In this document: positions 49,599 through 63,225 of the stretch, piece after piece
How positions within the stretch are numbered: position 1 is the first letter of the stretch
Layout of the letters: the number at the start of each line of letters is the position of its first letter
Assembly (NCBI RefSeq): GCF_025698545.1
Contig: NC_068573.1
Span: 8,207,874-8,271,873 of the forward strand
Source of the DNA: Gossypium raimondii
Lineage: Eukaryota; Streptophyta; Magnoliopsida; Malvales; Malvaceae
Direction of reading: 5' to 3'
Length of the DNA stretch: 64,000 nt
Made by a program: the position numbers and the translations under genes
The notes under the pieces: model-generated
The model's input: the letters and a program-made list of their open reading frames with translations, nothing else
The model's database searches: none
Told to the model about the DNA's origin: nothing

Positions 49599-52500
49599 TG
49601 TAATGCTCTTAAAATCGCTATGCTATAAAAGCGGCATTGAGTTGAGATTATGTATAATAGATTTCTTGGTAAAGTGAAATAAAGTATACAATCGATAAAA
49701 GAGAAGGCTTATGGATGCCAAAGGAAGTTGACTCGTGGTGTATGTCATGATAAATTAATTTATGGTAGGTCTAAATCGTAAAGATGTAAATTTTTTTGGA
49801 TTTGATTGAAAATATTTAAAATTTAAAGGGTTAATATTATAAATTCCTAAGGGCAATATGATCATTTTAGAAGAGATTATTTTAGAAAATATTACCAAAA
49901 TACCCTTGAATGTGTGGTTGAATTGTGACCATTGGATTTGCTTAGTCTTAAAGTATAAAATATGGTCCCTTGGGTTATAATCTTGATCTTTGGTGATATT
50001 TTATATTATTTAACTATCTAAATATTATTCAAATAATATTTTATTAAATATATTTTATCATTTTAATTAATAAATATTAGATAAATATGAAATTCTTCAT
50101 TTGCTTCCAATGTCCAAAAAGAAAGAGAGAAGATAGAGTTTTGCTTTTTATGTAATTTAGTCATTTTCCATCCATTCTATTATTTTAGACCAAAATTCAT
50201 GAGAATTTCCATAGTCAGAAAAAAGGAAAAGTGAATTAGAGATCCTAGAGAGTTTGATTATCTTATTGGAAGTAAGAAATTAGCGTTGGAAGTGAAAAAA
50301 GTTGAGAAGATAGTGAAAAGCTTAAATAGACAAGGTAAGAATTCAAGTGTTTTCTTATGAAATTTATGTTTAGATGAAGTAGAGATATGAGAAAGTAATT
50401 TCTAGTAAAGAAATCGATTATGTTTTAATAAAATTATAAAGTGAGAAAGAAAAGAAAGTGATGGGAATATTATAGACAAAGGAGAGCAAGTGAAAAAAGT
50501 GTGGTAGGATGAGAAGTAAGAAAGTGAAATCTAGCAAAAGAAATGTAAATACTCTGTAAATTCTATTTGTTTATTTAAGTAGTAAATTAAAATATGTAAT
50601 AAGTTGTGTAGTGAATGAAATATAGCATCTAGAAATTATAAGAAACTAAGTGAGAAAGTGTATCGATATGTAAATGTGGAAATAAGCTTATGAATTTACA
50701 TTATTCTAGTTTGAGAGACTAAATTGAATAAAATATAAAAATATATTGAATCATGATACAGTAAATATTTTTTGAATAAATCATATAAAATATCTAGAAA
50801 GATAATAAATGAATGAATTGGGTAATATTAAGAGATCTTGAAGCATAAAATAGTATTGAAACAAGAAATAAAATAGTAATTGTCATTAAAAATGAGAGAA
50901 ATTTCATGTACAAATCATAGAAATATATAAAGAGGAGTTTAGTGAATTATAAAATATTAAGTGATGTGGAAAAATAATTTAGTATTGAACCAAGGAATAC
51001 TTCATGAAAAGTAAGAGAAATATATTAATAATTCAATGTGAATTTATACAATCCGATTTTTAGTGGTGCGAGAAAAGGTAGTTTGAACCTTATTTCTATA
51101 AACCGGATCCGTAAATATTAAATATGAATATTTATAGAGTTAGTATAAAAGAATATTAAAGTTTGGTCTAGCAATTTTGTTGAATTGATAGTTAATTTAG
51201 GTCTGAGGACTAAATTGTAAAAATCCAACATTGTAGATTTTAATTATCTGAAGGTTCAAAATGGTAAAAAAATCATTTTGTTACATCAAATAGGTAGATG
51301 ATGACGTTAACTTCCACTAATTTTGATTAATTGTGATTAAGGTTTAATTAAGTTAATTCAGTAATTAAGGATTTAATTAAAGTATATAAGGCAAATTTTA
51401 GTGGGATTTTCCCATCCTTTTCATTTCACCTAACTAGCCATGCTTTGAAAACCTAAGAAAAACCATTTTTGAAGCTCAATCTATTCAGTCCCTAATTGGT
51501 AAGTATTTTCAAGCCATTTTTCTTGTAATTTCTATGTTTTTGAGGTCATGAGAGCTTGATTTAACTAGCCCGTGCACCAATTTTGAAAAATGTTGAAGTT
51601 TTTGAAAGTTTCCATTGTTGATTTCTTGAAAAAATTGATGTTAAATTGATAGCTTTTAACCTTAGATTATGAAAAAGGACTAGATTGTAAAGTTTAATTG
51701 TTAGTTTTGCGCATAAGAACTATATTGAATAAAATAAAAATTGACATTTCGATATAAATAGAGAGTAGATTAGTGCTCAAAATTTAAAGATATGACTATT
51801 TTGATTTTAAGGACTAAATTGAATAAATTGTAAAACTTTAGGGTATAAAAAATGAGATTAGGTTCATTCATGTCATGACATAATGTAAAAATATTTGGTA
51901 TTGAAAAATTGAATGGAATAATTATATTTATCAAGAATTGGATAAACTAAAATTGTCAAGTAGTCCACGAAAATTCAACTTGTTTGGTGTTTTGACAAGG
52001 AAGTTCATATGGAACTTACTACTCTATTTTAATTATGTATGAATTATACTTGAATTAATATATATACTTGTTAAAATTGAGTAGAATTAGGAATTTGGCA
52101 CAAATGTCTTGTTTTGGATCGAATTGTAAATTCGTGTAAATATTGGTTGTATGGAAATAATACAAGGTGTCAATATAATTATTGTTTGGTTATATGCCTC
52201 GTAAATGAAAAATAAAAAATGTAAAGGATTTGATATTGTCATTTATACGGAAGTAATGCACGAGTGAACTTAGTAAAAGGTTAGGATACATATGGCATGC
52301 CATTAGGGTTATACATGTATTTGATCAGGGATTTACATGTTATTACGAGATCTAGCATTTGTTGCAGATTCTCGAGTTAAACGTATTGTAGGTTTAGCCC
52401 AGACGGGTAACCTCAATATATGTTAGCTTGTGTGAGCATTACATTCCCGTGTATCCAAGTCCGGTTTATTACAGTTCCATCAGACGATGTTCAATTGATT

Positions 52501-54047
52501 GGAAATGTAATTTAAATCATGAAATGAAAATGAAATGGTATTGGTGATACTTGACATATAGATTGCTATATGATTCAATTTTAAATGTTAACAATACTTG
52601 CGATTCAAGAACGTAACTAACGCTTTCGATTTATGGGTCATATCAAAGCTCACACTATCTCCAATTTAGTACCTATTTGATCATTTTAAGTCAAGTATTA
52701 TGGAATGTATATAAGGTGTCTTGTGGTACATCTTAGTATGTAAATGTGTTTACTTATGGCAAGTTTGTTTTAATCTTTACCTATCATGTTGATTTGGTGA
52801 TTTGAATCATACATGTTGTTGGGAATATATGTATGTTTATGCTAAAGAATGTGATGAACTATATTTATAGATTTGGCATGTTACAATAAAGCATAAACGA
52901 GCTTGAAAATGTTATCGTGACATAAAATTTAGTGAATTAAGTGGAAAGCTATATGATTTATAAATGAAATTTTAATATATATAAATGGTAAATAATATTA
53001 GATGCGAGTTATAATAATATAAATATAAAAGTATTGTGTGAAAAGTGAATAATTTGAAGTGACATATAATCATGTTAGTAAAGAATTAAAGAATTGTTCA
53101 AAATATTCATTTCGTGAATTATTTGTGTAATAGTGGTCTTGTGAGATAAGTAGGAAATTGAAAGCTGTAAGGAAATAATGCAAGGAATTATAGAATTTGA
53201 GCATAAGTGGTAGAAATGTATAATATATTCATTTCATGATATAGGGTAAAAATGAAATATAAAGTGTAATTGTGATAAGAATTTAAGTCTCGTAATTAAA
53301 TAAATAAAATCGTGCAATCGTGTAAAAGCCCTTTGTAAACTACGCAGGACTCGTGGGATATAATTGGCATGTCATAAAAACCCAATCACTCCCGTGTTAT
53401 TCGTGTTATGGGTGACATTCGTCGCACTATGGTGCAATTCATTTTTTTTTCGGTGTATCCTTCGTGGTTCTCCATCATTTACTTAGGGCATTCATGTAAG
53501 AAAGAATAAAATAAAGGTCCTGAAGTGTATAAAGTAGGAATTTATGCTAAGTAAACCTCTAAGATTAGATATTTTGTTTATAATATTAAGTGATAATAAT
53601 ATTTCTTGGTAATTCATCTATGAAATGACATATTGTGAATAATCGTTCTTATAAAGAATTAATGTATTAAAATTATTTTTATATTAAATATCTAATAATA
53701 ATTAGAATTCATGCGAGTACTTACCAAGCTCAAAGAAGCTTAACACGTTGTTTCTAATGTGTAATGTACAACCAATGCTTAGGAGGAAAAGGGTTTGACT
53801 AAACTAGATAGGTCACATCTCATTATCGACAATATATGGATTATGATTTGTGTAGACAAATGATGGATTTAGAGTGATTTGTAACAATTGATTGAAATTC
53901 AAAGATAGTGTTATGGTGCATTGATGTCTTAAAGTCAAGTGGAAATTTTTGAGGTAAATGTGGATAATGGTTATTTAGTGAACTTAGTGCCCAAATCTGG
54001 CTTCCTTTGCTCGAGTTATTGATTTAACTTTGGTAAGGGGTGTTACA
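49599..54047. mobile_element. LTR-type element(s), 4.45 kb, perfect 5 bp target duplication
   Basis: Begins TGTAATGCTC and ends GGTGTTACA, flanked by ataat at 49594-49598 and 54048-54052. No gag or pol is seen. The length and two separate LTR-like cores (about 52160-52700 with cccagacgggtaacc and gtgtatccaagtcc; about 53320-53500 with tacgcaggactcg and cggtgtatcc) suggest one solo LTR inside another. The inner boundaries were not resolved. Confidence 0.6.
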
Positions 54048-54300
54048 ATAATGAATACACCTATGAGTATCTTTTTCGTTAAACATAAATTAATTGAGAA
54101 CTTGTGAGATTATTTTAAACAGTTTCACATGACAACCCTCAATACTAAAAACTTGATAGATTAGTGAGTTGTAGATGTAGTTACGACAGGGTTGTCATAA
54201 CTCAGAAATTAGATTAGAAGAAATTGGGTTAGTGAAATCAAGAGTGGGCACGTTCTGATTTTTAGTTATGATTGTGAACATTTTGTTAAGTGAATTAATT

Positions 54301-54354
54301 TGGTTTAGTGGTTAAGTGTTCTACTTGGGTTTGAGAGGTTCTGAGTTCAAATCT
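54301..54354 (+). mobile_element. tRNA-like head of a SINE
   Basis: A box tggtttagtggttaag at 54301-54316 and B box ggttctgagttcaaatc at 54338-54354, spaced as in polymerase III promoters. No cloverleaf with a paired acceptor stem is evident, so it is a SINE head rather than a tRNA gene. Confidence 0.6.
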
Positions 54355-54450
54355 TTTGTCTTGCATTTTTGTTATTTTGCCTAAAATCCTTGTCTTTGAA
54401 CATCTGATTTATATATTATCTTCGTTCAATTGAGGATAAGAATGAGACTA

Positions 54451-54501
54451 CTAGTTTAGTGATAAGGCTTTAGCTTACCCTTTCGTCGTGTGTTTGAGTC
54501 A
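54451..54501 (+). mobile_element. Second tRNA-like SINE head
   Basis: ctagtttagtgataaggct (A-box type) and gtgtttgagtcac (B-box type) lie about 150 bases past the previous SINE head. They are possibly a tandem SINE or a dimer. Ends not resolved. Confidence 0.5.
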
Positions 54502-54539
54502 CTATGTGTGCAAAGTGAAAATTGTTTTTGGTTTTGAAC

Positions 54540-56682
54540 AATGAGGAAATCTGATGGGTGGTTAATTAGTGTGATTTAGTGGGACGTGGGTAGTTGAATT
54601 AATCGCTTAAACCATTCATCTTTTTACTGTTCATCACCCCCACTCCTTCGTTTCACGTTTCTATTTTTTTTATTTTTCTTTCTTCTTGAGTTTCATCTTT
54701 TCTTTCTTTTTGCTTTGTTTTTCCTTTTGTTTTGCTGCTATTAAGTTGCCAAGGAATTATCTTTTTGACTCTTTTCGTGATCATAAATCCAAGTAAGAGT
54801 AAGTAACTTCGATTTATTTTTTGGTTTTGAAATTTAACTTATTTTTTTTTGGGAAAGGTATGAGATGCTTGTGCTTAGTCTCGGCTTTGTTGTGTTAAGT
54901 GTTTTTGTGGTTCTTGATTAGGCGAAAGGGTTGAAAATCAGAACCCTACAACAGAGTAGATACAATTTTTATGTTGTTCCAGAAAAGTAAGTGTGTGAAC
55001 TTCGTCTTAGGGACTGAAATTTTGATTTAAGGATGTTATTTTGGATGATTTTTCGATGGTTAATTAGTGTAATTTGATGAATGATTGTAGGATTCAGGAG
55101 TTCCAGTTGTGTGATCAATCAAATCTGCCATCAGGGATGATTCTAACCCGAAACATCGATTAGAACTCAGAAAAACTAAAAAATAGAGGCTATTTTTGAA
55201 ACTATTTTGCATTACACAATCGTGTCCCAAATCGTGTGGGCCACATGGGCTGGCCAGTTGGGCTGCGTGGGCCCATTTTTTAGAAATATTCCATTTAGGC
55301 CTGTTTGACCTAAAAATGCATAAATAGACTTTTCGTGGGGTTCGTCTGGCTCAAATTAGACTCGAAACGTGACATCTGTCAAGATGTGTTAGTATGTGCT
55401 ATGGTTAAGGTAGGTGAAAAACTTATGTACAATTTGTGTTTCAATAACTCTGAAAGTATAATTACATGGAAAAATGTGCATGAAACCTGTAAGTAAAAAT
55501 AACTGTTAGTATAAGCAATATGATATGATATTATCTGTATAAGTTATGTGTTGTGTTATGCTTCGTATAATATCTATTTATGCATGCATGCTATACAACC
55601 TATGTGATATGTATGCGTGCTAACGTGATTTTGCATATGCATTGGGGTGGGTTCTGATTTGAAATACTGCAATTTTGACAGTTAAACTGCAATATATGTC
55701 TTGTAGCTCAGCTGCACTACTATGGGTGGCATACCACCATGACCAAGTGTGATTGGATGGATGGACTCTTGTAGTCCTATTTGGTGTGATTGGTTGGACA
55801 AAATTGGTGTGTAGTGGATGGGGTTAGGATCTGTGATTGCATCTATATCAAAATTTGCGTTTGCAATTGTATCTGAATCTGATTATGTTGAATCTGAATA
55901 TGCATCTGTATTCGATTATGAAATACATCTGGTTCTGTATAAGAGAATGTGCTTGAGATTTTTTATTCTGAAATTATGAATTCCATTATGATATATGATT
56001 ATGAAAATATGATATTCCGATCTGACATATGTTTCTGGTAATGTGTACATTATAAGTAAAAATTTTGTGATGATATCTGCAATTGTGTTTGTTATAAGTA
56101 TACACTATTTGTGGGCTGAGTCATACACTAGGCTACTAGCTCACCTATTTGTTTAATACGTTTCAGGTGACTTTCAGACTTAGGACTTGGCAGTGATTCC
56201 GTAGCTCAGTTCAGACAATTTAGTATAAGTATTTTTTGGATTTTGATTTCGAACTTTATGGTCTTTTGAATTTTAATTTGTTTTGGAAAGTTAATTTTTT
56301 GTTTTTGGTATTTGTTTTCACGGACGTGGTATTTACAACTCGTAAACACACCTAAAACGACATAACTGATGGAACCCTAAGATTTTAAGGGATAAGAATT
56401 TTTAAAGTAATTTTTCGCTATAGGGTTTTGAAATTAATTACGTCATTTTACCACTCAATTGGTTAAACATTCAAGATTATTTTTATAAAATTAATAAAAC
56501 AAGGTTTGTGTTAAAGTGTCCACACACGGTCTTCTGAATACTTGTGTTTTTGATAAATTAAATAACTTTATTACTCTGAAAATAAAACTAAGTTTTCTTG
56601 TAAGTTAATCGAGAATGTTTTTATGAACGTTGTAACCTTCATAATTCGACCTTAACGACTAGGTCGAATTTGAGGTGTTACA
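54540..56682 (-). mobile_element. LTR-like stretch, left end unresolved
   Basis: The right end ggtgttaca at 56674-56682, with aggtcgaatttgag before it, is the complement of a TGTAACACCTC start. Internal features (tgcgtgggccc, gtcccaaatcgtgtgggcc, cggacgtggta) are typical of LTR interiors. No matching target duplication to the right flank (atagt) was found on the left. Confidence 0.45.
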
Positions 56683-58097
56683 ATAGTGGCTCATCAACAT
56701 TGAAATACTCTCTCATAGAAAATAAGCCCCAACACCTTGCCAATCTATAAGAGAGAGCGCACAAGTTTGTAGAAATTGAAGAAATGGATGATTCTAATAT
56801 GAAGTTTAGCACATGATTTCAACTTCATCATACCAACAATGATCAATATATCTTGTTCACGAGCGAATAATTAATAAAGATCAGTGTAAAACACACCCTA
56901 TCTTGGGGGTAAATTTTTTTTTTAAGGTGGGGACAACAGTTATGTCCTCTAAGTTTCCAAGGAATGTCTCTTCGTGTTTTGAGTCTTATGAAGACAGAAG
57001 ATACTAGGTCTATATAGTAAATTCACTAGTTACACCCATTTGAACTCCTTGCGAGCATGCATTTAGAGTTAGGTTCAAGACCAAGATATTGTCGAGAGTC
57101 CTCCTCTAATGAGATCTTGTAAAACCCCTTATCCATCTTAATGATTGATACAAGTAGGTGATGTCACATTAAGAAAAATATCACTTTAACAAAATGTCTT
57201 TCTATCAAAAATCAATATTTATCCACATAATAAAATTTCATAAAATGAAACTCAACATTTCGAAAGCTTTAAAGATATTTTAAAATCACTTACCATTATT
57301 TTTCGGTTGCTAAAATAAGTGAAAATATAAAACGAATCTTTTGAAGCACTAGAGTGGCTCAAAATGCAACTTTTCAATTTGATTCAAGTATGAAAATGTT
57401 AAATCCAAAATCATTAACCAACCTTTAATTTTTCACATATCATTATATAAATTTCAAGGTTTTAAAAGTCATTTTATACTATCTCCAGAGTCCCATTACA
57501 AAATGAGAATGTTCGGGCATCATTCAAAGTTCTTACGAGGCTTAAAAATACATGTTTTATGGTGCAAGGCAACATGTTTCTAGACATACACCCTAGGTGC
57601 ATATCTTGAGACATGGTATGGAAACTATAACAAACCAAATACTGACTTGCATGTCTTAGGCCATGAGGTTCATGTCTCGAGACCTTGCATCACTGGAGCA
57701 AAAGTTGGCTTAAAAACACATCAAATCTTCCCCAAACATCTACTATGATATCAATAAGTTTCAAATAATTTTAAAACTAATTCAATGTACATTCAAACAA
57801 AAATTTAAGTCATACATATGTTAAAGGGCAATGGTTATACAAGCCAATATACTTGTACTAACTAAGACTAGCCTAAGCCTTTATGTACATGCGAAACCAA
57901 AAATATAGTAATACAAATCACTACTTACCAAGCTTCAAACCTCAACAGTGATGAAATCCTCCCAAGATTTGATATCAAGTTCCTCGAAAAACATTTTAAC
58001 TTACGTGTTTAAACAACTAATGCGTTAAGCTCAAAGAGCTTAGTAAGTACATTTAGATTTCTTATCTTACCCTATCTGAATTATTGTCGAGTCTTTT
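56683..58097. other. Intergenic, no gene seen
   Basis: AT-rich sequence with LTR-like words (tcttgagacatgg, aggccatgaggttcatgtctcgagacc near 57660, quoted in part) but no frame and no ends. Probably another decayed LTR on the minus strand. Confidence 0.4.
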
Positions 58098-59912
58098 TGT
58101 AACAACCTATTTTCAATTATAAAAGAAATAGTGGTTTGAGACCACAAATCTGATGAGTGAATTATTATTTTATTATTTATTCAGTGTCTTTGGGGTATCA
58201 TTAAGGTTCGTAGTAAAGTTTCATTAAGAAATTTTGGTGTTTGAATGATTAATTAGGTAAAAGGACTAAATAAAAAAGGCGTAAAAGTTGAAATCTATTA
58301 GTTAAAAGGGTTAAATGGTTATGGAAAGGAATATTAATGGACTTGAATGGTAAATATACCAATTATTAAGTTAGTGGATATGGATGGATAGGTTTTAATG
58401 AAATTTTCATGAATTTTTAAGGTTAAAATGGTAATTTGATTATTAGGTTAAAATATTAAGTTAATTAAAAGGAAATAAGGTATCATCTTCTTTCTTTTCT
58501 TGTTTTTGCAACTGAAATCACCATTGGAGGAGCTCCAAGCTTTGGTCATCTTATTTTTGTGTATGTGAGCTAATTTTTCGCATATTTCTTATAATTTATA
58601 TGTTTTTGATATCGTTACAACTAGGTACAGCTAGCTCGTACCTTTGTTTTTGAATCTGTTAAAATTTTTAGAAGTTGCCATTGATGAATCTTGAATATTT
58701 TTTATGATGGCTATGTGTTTGAAGCTTTGATTGTGGTGTTTGGTTGTTTTGTAAAATGGTTTTTGTTAGATTTTGAGTTAAGGATTTAATTGTTAAAATG
58801 CTAAAATTGCAAAGTTTGATAGTGGATTTAGTGTGTAGTATGGACGGTTGAAGGGTTTAGTATGTTTGGCTATAATTTGATTATTAGGAAATGGTTAATT
58901 TGATAGTTTTCGGGTTAGAAGACTAAATTACAAAAGATGTAAAAGTTTAGGGAAAATGTGTAATTAATGAAAAGTTAAGGGTTATATACATTGAATGGAA
59001 TGTGAAATATGTGTGAGATTAATATATTATTTTTAATTATTATATAGATCAAAACTTGGATCAAAAAGATAATAACCGAGGAATAGGGAAAATAGCGGAT
59101 TAACCTTTACGCGTGGTTCGGAATCGAATAGCAGGTAAGTTCACAGTGTTTCAATATGTAAATGAAATACTATTTGTACTTTTACATTATAGTTTCTTAT
59201 TTAAAGATCGATAGTTAATTATTGAATGTTTGCACATACGTGCTCCTGTTTGTACTTCAGTACCCCTATTTGCACATACGTGCCACTGTTTATTCTTCGA
59301 TACCCCTGTTTGCACATGTGGCTAAATATGTGTCTCTTAGGGTAGTGACATGTATATGTGGCTAAATATGTTGGTTTGATACTTTACTAAACTACGTCAA
59401 TAGTTATTTTATCATGCTTGTAAATAGGTTTCTTTTTGATGTAGTTAGATTGGTATGAAAGTGAATACTTGTGGTATGTTTTGGTATATGATTGAACTAA
59501 GTTACTGTGCAAGTATTGGATCAATAATGATATGTTTTAGTTGTTGATGTTTTGTTATGATTGTGATGTCTGTGAATGGCACATTGGTTGGTTGACTTTA
59601 GGACATTAAAATAACATGTTTGTCTAGTGGTGAGTGATGTTTATGTTCATTTGGATGCATGTTTAAATGGTTAGATTGGTTAGGTGTGAATTGTTTGTGG
59701 AATGGCTAGATTATAGGTAAATTTTGGATTCACACGGCTTGGGACATGGGCTGTGACTCAGCCGTGTATCTGACGACATGGCCGTGTGCCATCTGAAGGT
59801 TTCAAAGGGTTCAAGTCAATGAGTTACATGGCCTAAGCCTAACACACGGCCTGACACACGGGCATGTGAGACAACTTAGAGAGTTACACGGCCTGCCACA
59901 TGGGCATGTGAC
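58098..59912 (+). mobile_element. LTR interrupted by a later insertion
   Basis: Starts TGTAACAACC at 58098 and reads as LTR (cctttacgcgtggttcgg, acacggcctg, acatgggcatgtgac) until 59912, where a different element begins. The 3' part lies beyond the window or is lost. Confidence 0.55.
59228..59320. repeat. Tandem repeat, 40 bp period
   Basis: Two full units and a partial third with the pattern tttgcacatacgtgc..ctgttt..acttc(a/g).tacccc at 59228, 59268 and 59308, inside the LTR at 58098. Confidence 0.8.
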
Positions 59913-61750
59913 TGTAACGCGTAGGTTTGTGCAAGTGTACACAGTCGTTATCAAGTAATAAGTAAGTATCGAGTTATCGTCTCCACAGGGATTGTATTTG
60001 TGCTAAGTCACTTAATTTGTAAAATTATATTAACAATTTGGTAAATAAAAACACAATATAGTTGATAAGTGGTGATTAAAATATATTAAACTAAATGCAA
60101 TGATAACTATTGCAAATTATCCTAAGTATGCAAACTATATCAATGAAATAGATTTTAGTAAAATTAAACACAATTTGCAGTAATTATAACATAAATAAAC
60201 TAGGACAATTACTTTAATTAAACTTAATTTCTTATCAGCATGCTTAATAACATTCGGAAAAACATTTCATGGCAACTCGATCTTTCATGAGTTTGGAAAC
60301 CACATTAGATTCTTTCAAAATCCTTTACTTAGTAAATACACATTTTACTGATCCTTGTTTACTAAGGGTTTCTTAGCATTTGTGTGAGGTAACAGGGACG
60401 TGTTAGGTTTGAAACAATTTAATAACACAAATCTAAAAACTATGAAGATAACAGAGCCTGGTTAGAGTTATTATGCAACCTACAATTCAATCGTGTTAGG
60501 ATCTTAATTGAGCATGCACATTTCAATTATGCGTCCATTAGCCGTCGTCTGGTTAGGATCGCTCAGCTAAATTTAGGTGCATTTCAATAATGTATGAACG
60601 AAATACAAACTTGATTTTAATTGAAAACATGATCGATTGAGGCACAAACATTATAAGCATGAATCAGATAAATATTATTTAATCAAAGCAATCATCCTAG
60701 CTTAAATAAAATTAAGCTAAAATTGTTGTAAACAAGAACAAAGAACACATAGCAAACATCTTTATATTAAATTAAAGAAAAGAAAGATTAAACCCAATTC
60801 AGAGTGGCTGTCACCCATGACTTTGACTGACGAGACTCCTTCGTTCCTTTGCTTTGCTCCTTTGCTGATGGCTCTCCAAGGTGGCCGACCAAGGGTTCTT
60901 TAAGAGGCTTCATTGCTAAAATCTCTATGAAGAGATGATGCTAGGCTTGGGAATGGAAAAGGCTAAGAGAAAAAGAGAGAATGATGCTTGATGGATGCTT
61001 GAGGGATGATTGAGGGATATGAATGAAGGAATGAAATGGTCTTATTTATAGGTGAGGAGAGAGAGATAGTTTGTTAAAAATAGGAGTTTCCATATTTTGA
61101 AACATCTTCAATGGGTGGTCGGCCATAATTTTAGAAAATTGAGCTGATTTTTCCTTGATTTGTAGTCAATTTGAGTGCCAGAACAACTCAGGACTGAGAC
61201 TCGGTCAAGTGCAAATCTTCAGGTAAATCTCTAATTTCTTCAACTCTTCAAGGACCTTGTGCAATTAAACTAAAATGTTGTTTATGGACAGCCTTGTGCA
61301 GTCGAATTTTGGGTTGACTTGGTCTCCAATTTGGACGGTTTTGTAATCTAGCAAAGCTATCAGACCTGTCCAAAATAAATCAACAAGTTGGAGGACCAAA
61401 GAATTAAATTTATCCAATTTAATTAGTTAATTAAAACCTAAATTATTAATGAAATATTTTAAAATGAATTATTAAATATAATTTTATATTTTATTATTTA
61501 ATTTAATCATGCACGACCCACTTTATGTCTTAAAAAATATAATAAATTCAAATTAATATAAAATAAGCCATTTATTGCATGAAAACTATATAATAAAACA
61601 TAAAATCAAATTTTAATAATTTCTATGTCCTAATTTCATATTTTCATATATTTCATTAATTTATTAAACAATTACTTAGTTTTAACAACGAATTTAAGTA
61701 AAAAGGTGATAAATTACATAGGAAAAATCCTATGTATTTTTCCATTTACA
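59913..61750 (-). mobile_element. 3' LTR of an Athila-like element
   Basis: A 1838 bp segment from TGTAACGCG to TTTACA, bordered on the right by a polypurine tract on the minus strand. It therefore is the 3' LTR of a minus-strand element whose body runs out of the window. The 5' flank gtgac is the candidate target duplication; its partner is outside the window. Confidence 0.6.
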
Positions 61751-61765
61751 TACCCCCAAACTTAA
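61751..61765 (-). other. Polypurine tract
   Basis: On the minus strand aagtttgggggta ends right at the LTR start TGTAAATGG, the standard position for the plus-strand primer. Confidence 0.65.
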
Positions 61766-63225
61766 ATCATTGCTCGTCCCGAGTAATGTTTATGCACAGC
61801 AAAAGGTCTTGCTAAGGGAAAATTCCTAATTGTGTAAGCGGCATCAATCTTTGTCCAATAATCATGCATTAATAACTTCATGCTTATCGATCTTCTTTAT
61901 TAACAAGTAATTCATATGCAAACATTCCTTAAGATTATACTAAGCTTCAAAATATGCCAACACAAATCATAGTTTGCATGTATGTCACAGCCATAGATAA
62001 CATTATTCATTCAACATAATTTCCTATCAATCAAGCAAACAATCACAAGGCTTATTTATGATCTTCATATGTTGATCTTAGGACTTCCTCTCCACTAATG
62101 TAGGTGACATAATCATCAAATCAATAGGCCTTTCATAAGGTTGTAATGGGGCTCGGTTAAAGGTAGGGATTTTAAGAAATGGGACATTTCGGTTTAAAAA
62201 TCTTAACCTTTAACTTTGTCTTAGTTTTCTCGTAATACAAACTTTTTCTTTGAGTGAACCTTTGGAACACCCCTAAACTTATTTTGAACTCGAACTCATA
62301 CATTTTTCATTTTTTTTGGAGACTGAGCGAACTTTTCTTCGCTTTTTTTTTGTTTAAGTATGAGCACATACATCTTTATGAAAATTTCCTCAAATGTTGA
62401 TTCCCAAGACAACTTTAGTTAAGATAGGTGCACAAATTTAGGATAGCTTCTAAAAAAAAATGGTAACTGGCTTATAATGTAGGTTCATTGCAAAAACAAG
62501 CCTTTAAGCTCAAAATTAAAGTTTCAAGGGTCTAATATCATAGGGTTGGCTTGAAAAGGCTCAAACGATCCAAAGAAATAGTGTCTATATCATTTTAGAT
62601 TTTTATGTCCCCTGAATTTCGCCTCAAGAAAGTTACTAAGTCAATTCTAAAGATATAAACCTTCATGCATGTTTAATCTCTAAAGAACTAAGTTTTCATG
62701 GCAAACATTACTAAGGCTAATATTATACAAGCATTCCATTCTTCATAACAACATACTTTCACTTAGATAAAATCATCATTCATACTTGCATACAAACTAT
62801 CTCAGTAACAAGAATATCTCTAAACATTCATTTATTAAAACATACTTATGAAAGAAATGATTAAAACATACTTGAAAAACTTAAAAGTTTGAGCAATTTA
62901 TTTGTCTTACCCCCCTTTAAAAAGAAGCAATGTCCTCATTGCAAGAACAAAGTAATGAATGAAAACTGAACACAAGGTAGGGTTGTAAAGAAAGAGAGGT
63001 GAGTCATTAAGACTGCTTAAGTACCAAGTCTTCCCTAATAACCCAATCCTAGACATGTTCATTCCCATTACCACATCACTCAGTCTTATTCTTTCTAAAG
63101 AACTGCTAAGTTTGTTCATGCTTGCTATATTTTATTCTACAGAAATTAAATCCTAATTATAAAAGAAATAAATTCCTAAAGACCAAAAAATAATTAAATA
63201 AATAACAGGACAAGAATCCCCCATT
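61766..63225 (-). other. Non-coding spacer of the Athila-like element
   Basis: About 1.5 kb between the last reading frame and the polypurine tract, with no supported gene. The frame at 62907-63119 is not convincing. Long 3' spacers are usual in Athila-type elements. Confidence 0.45.

Noticed and set aside
54301..54501. Possible tRNA genes
   Set aside because: A and B boxes are present but no paired acceptor and anticodon stems could be drawn; a SINE origin is more likely.
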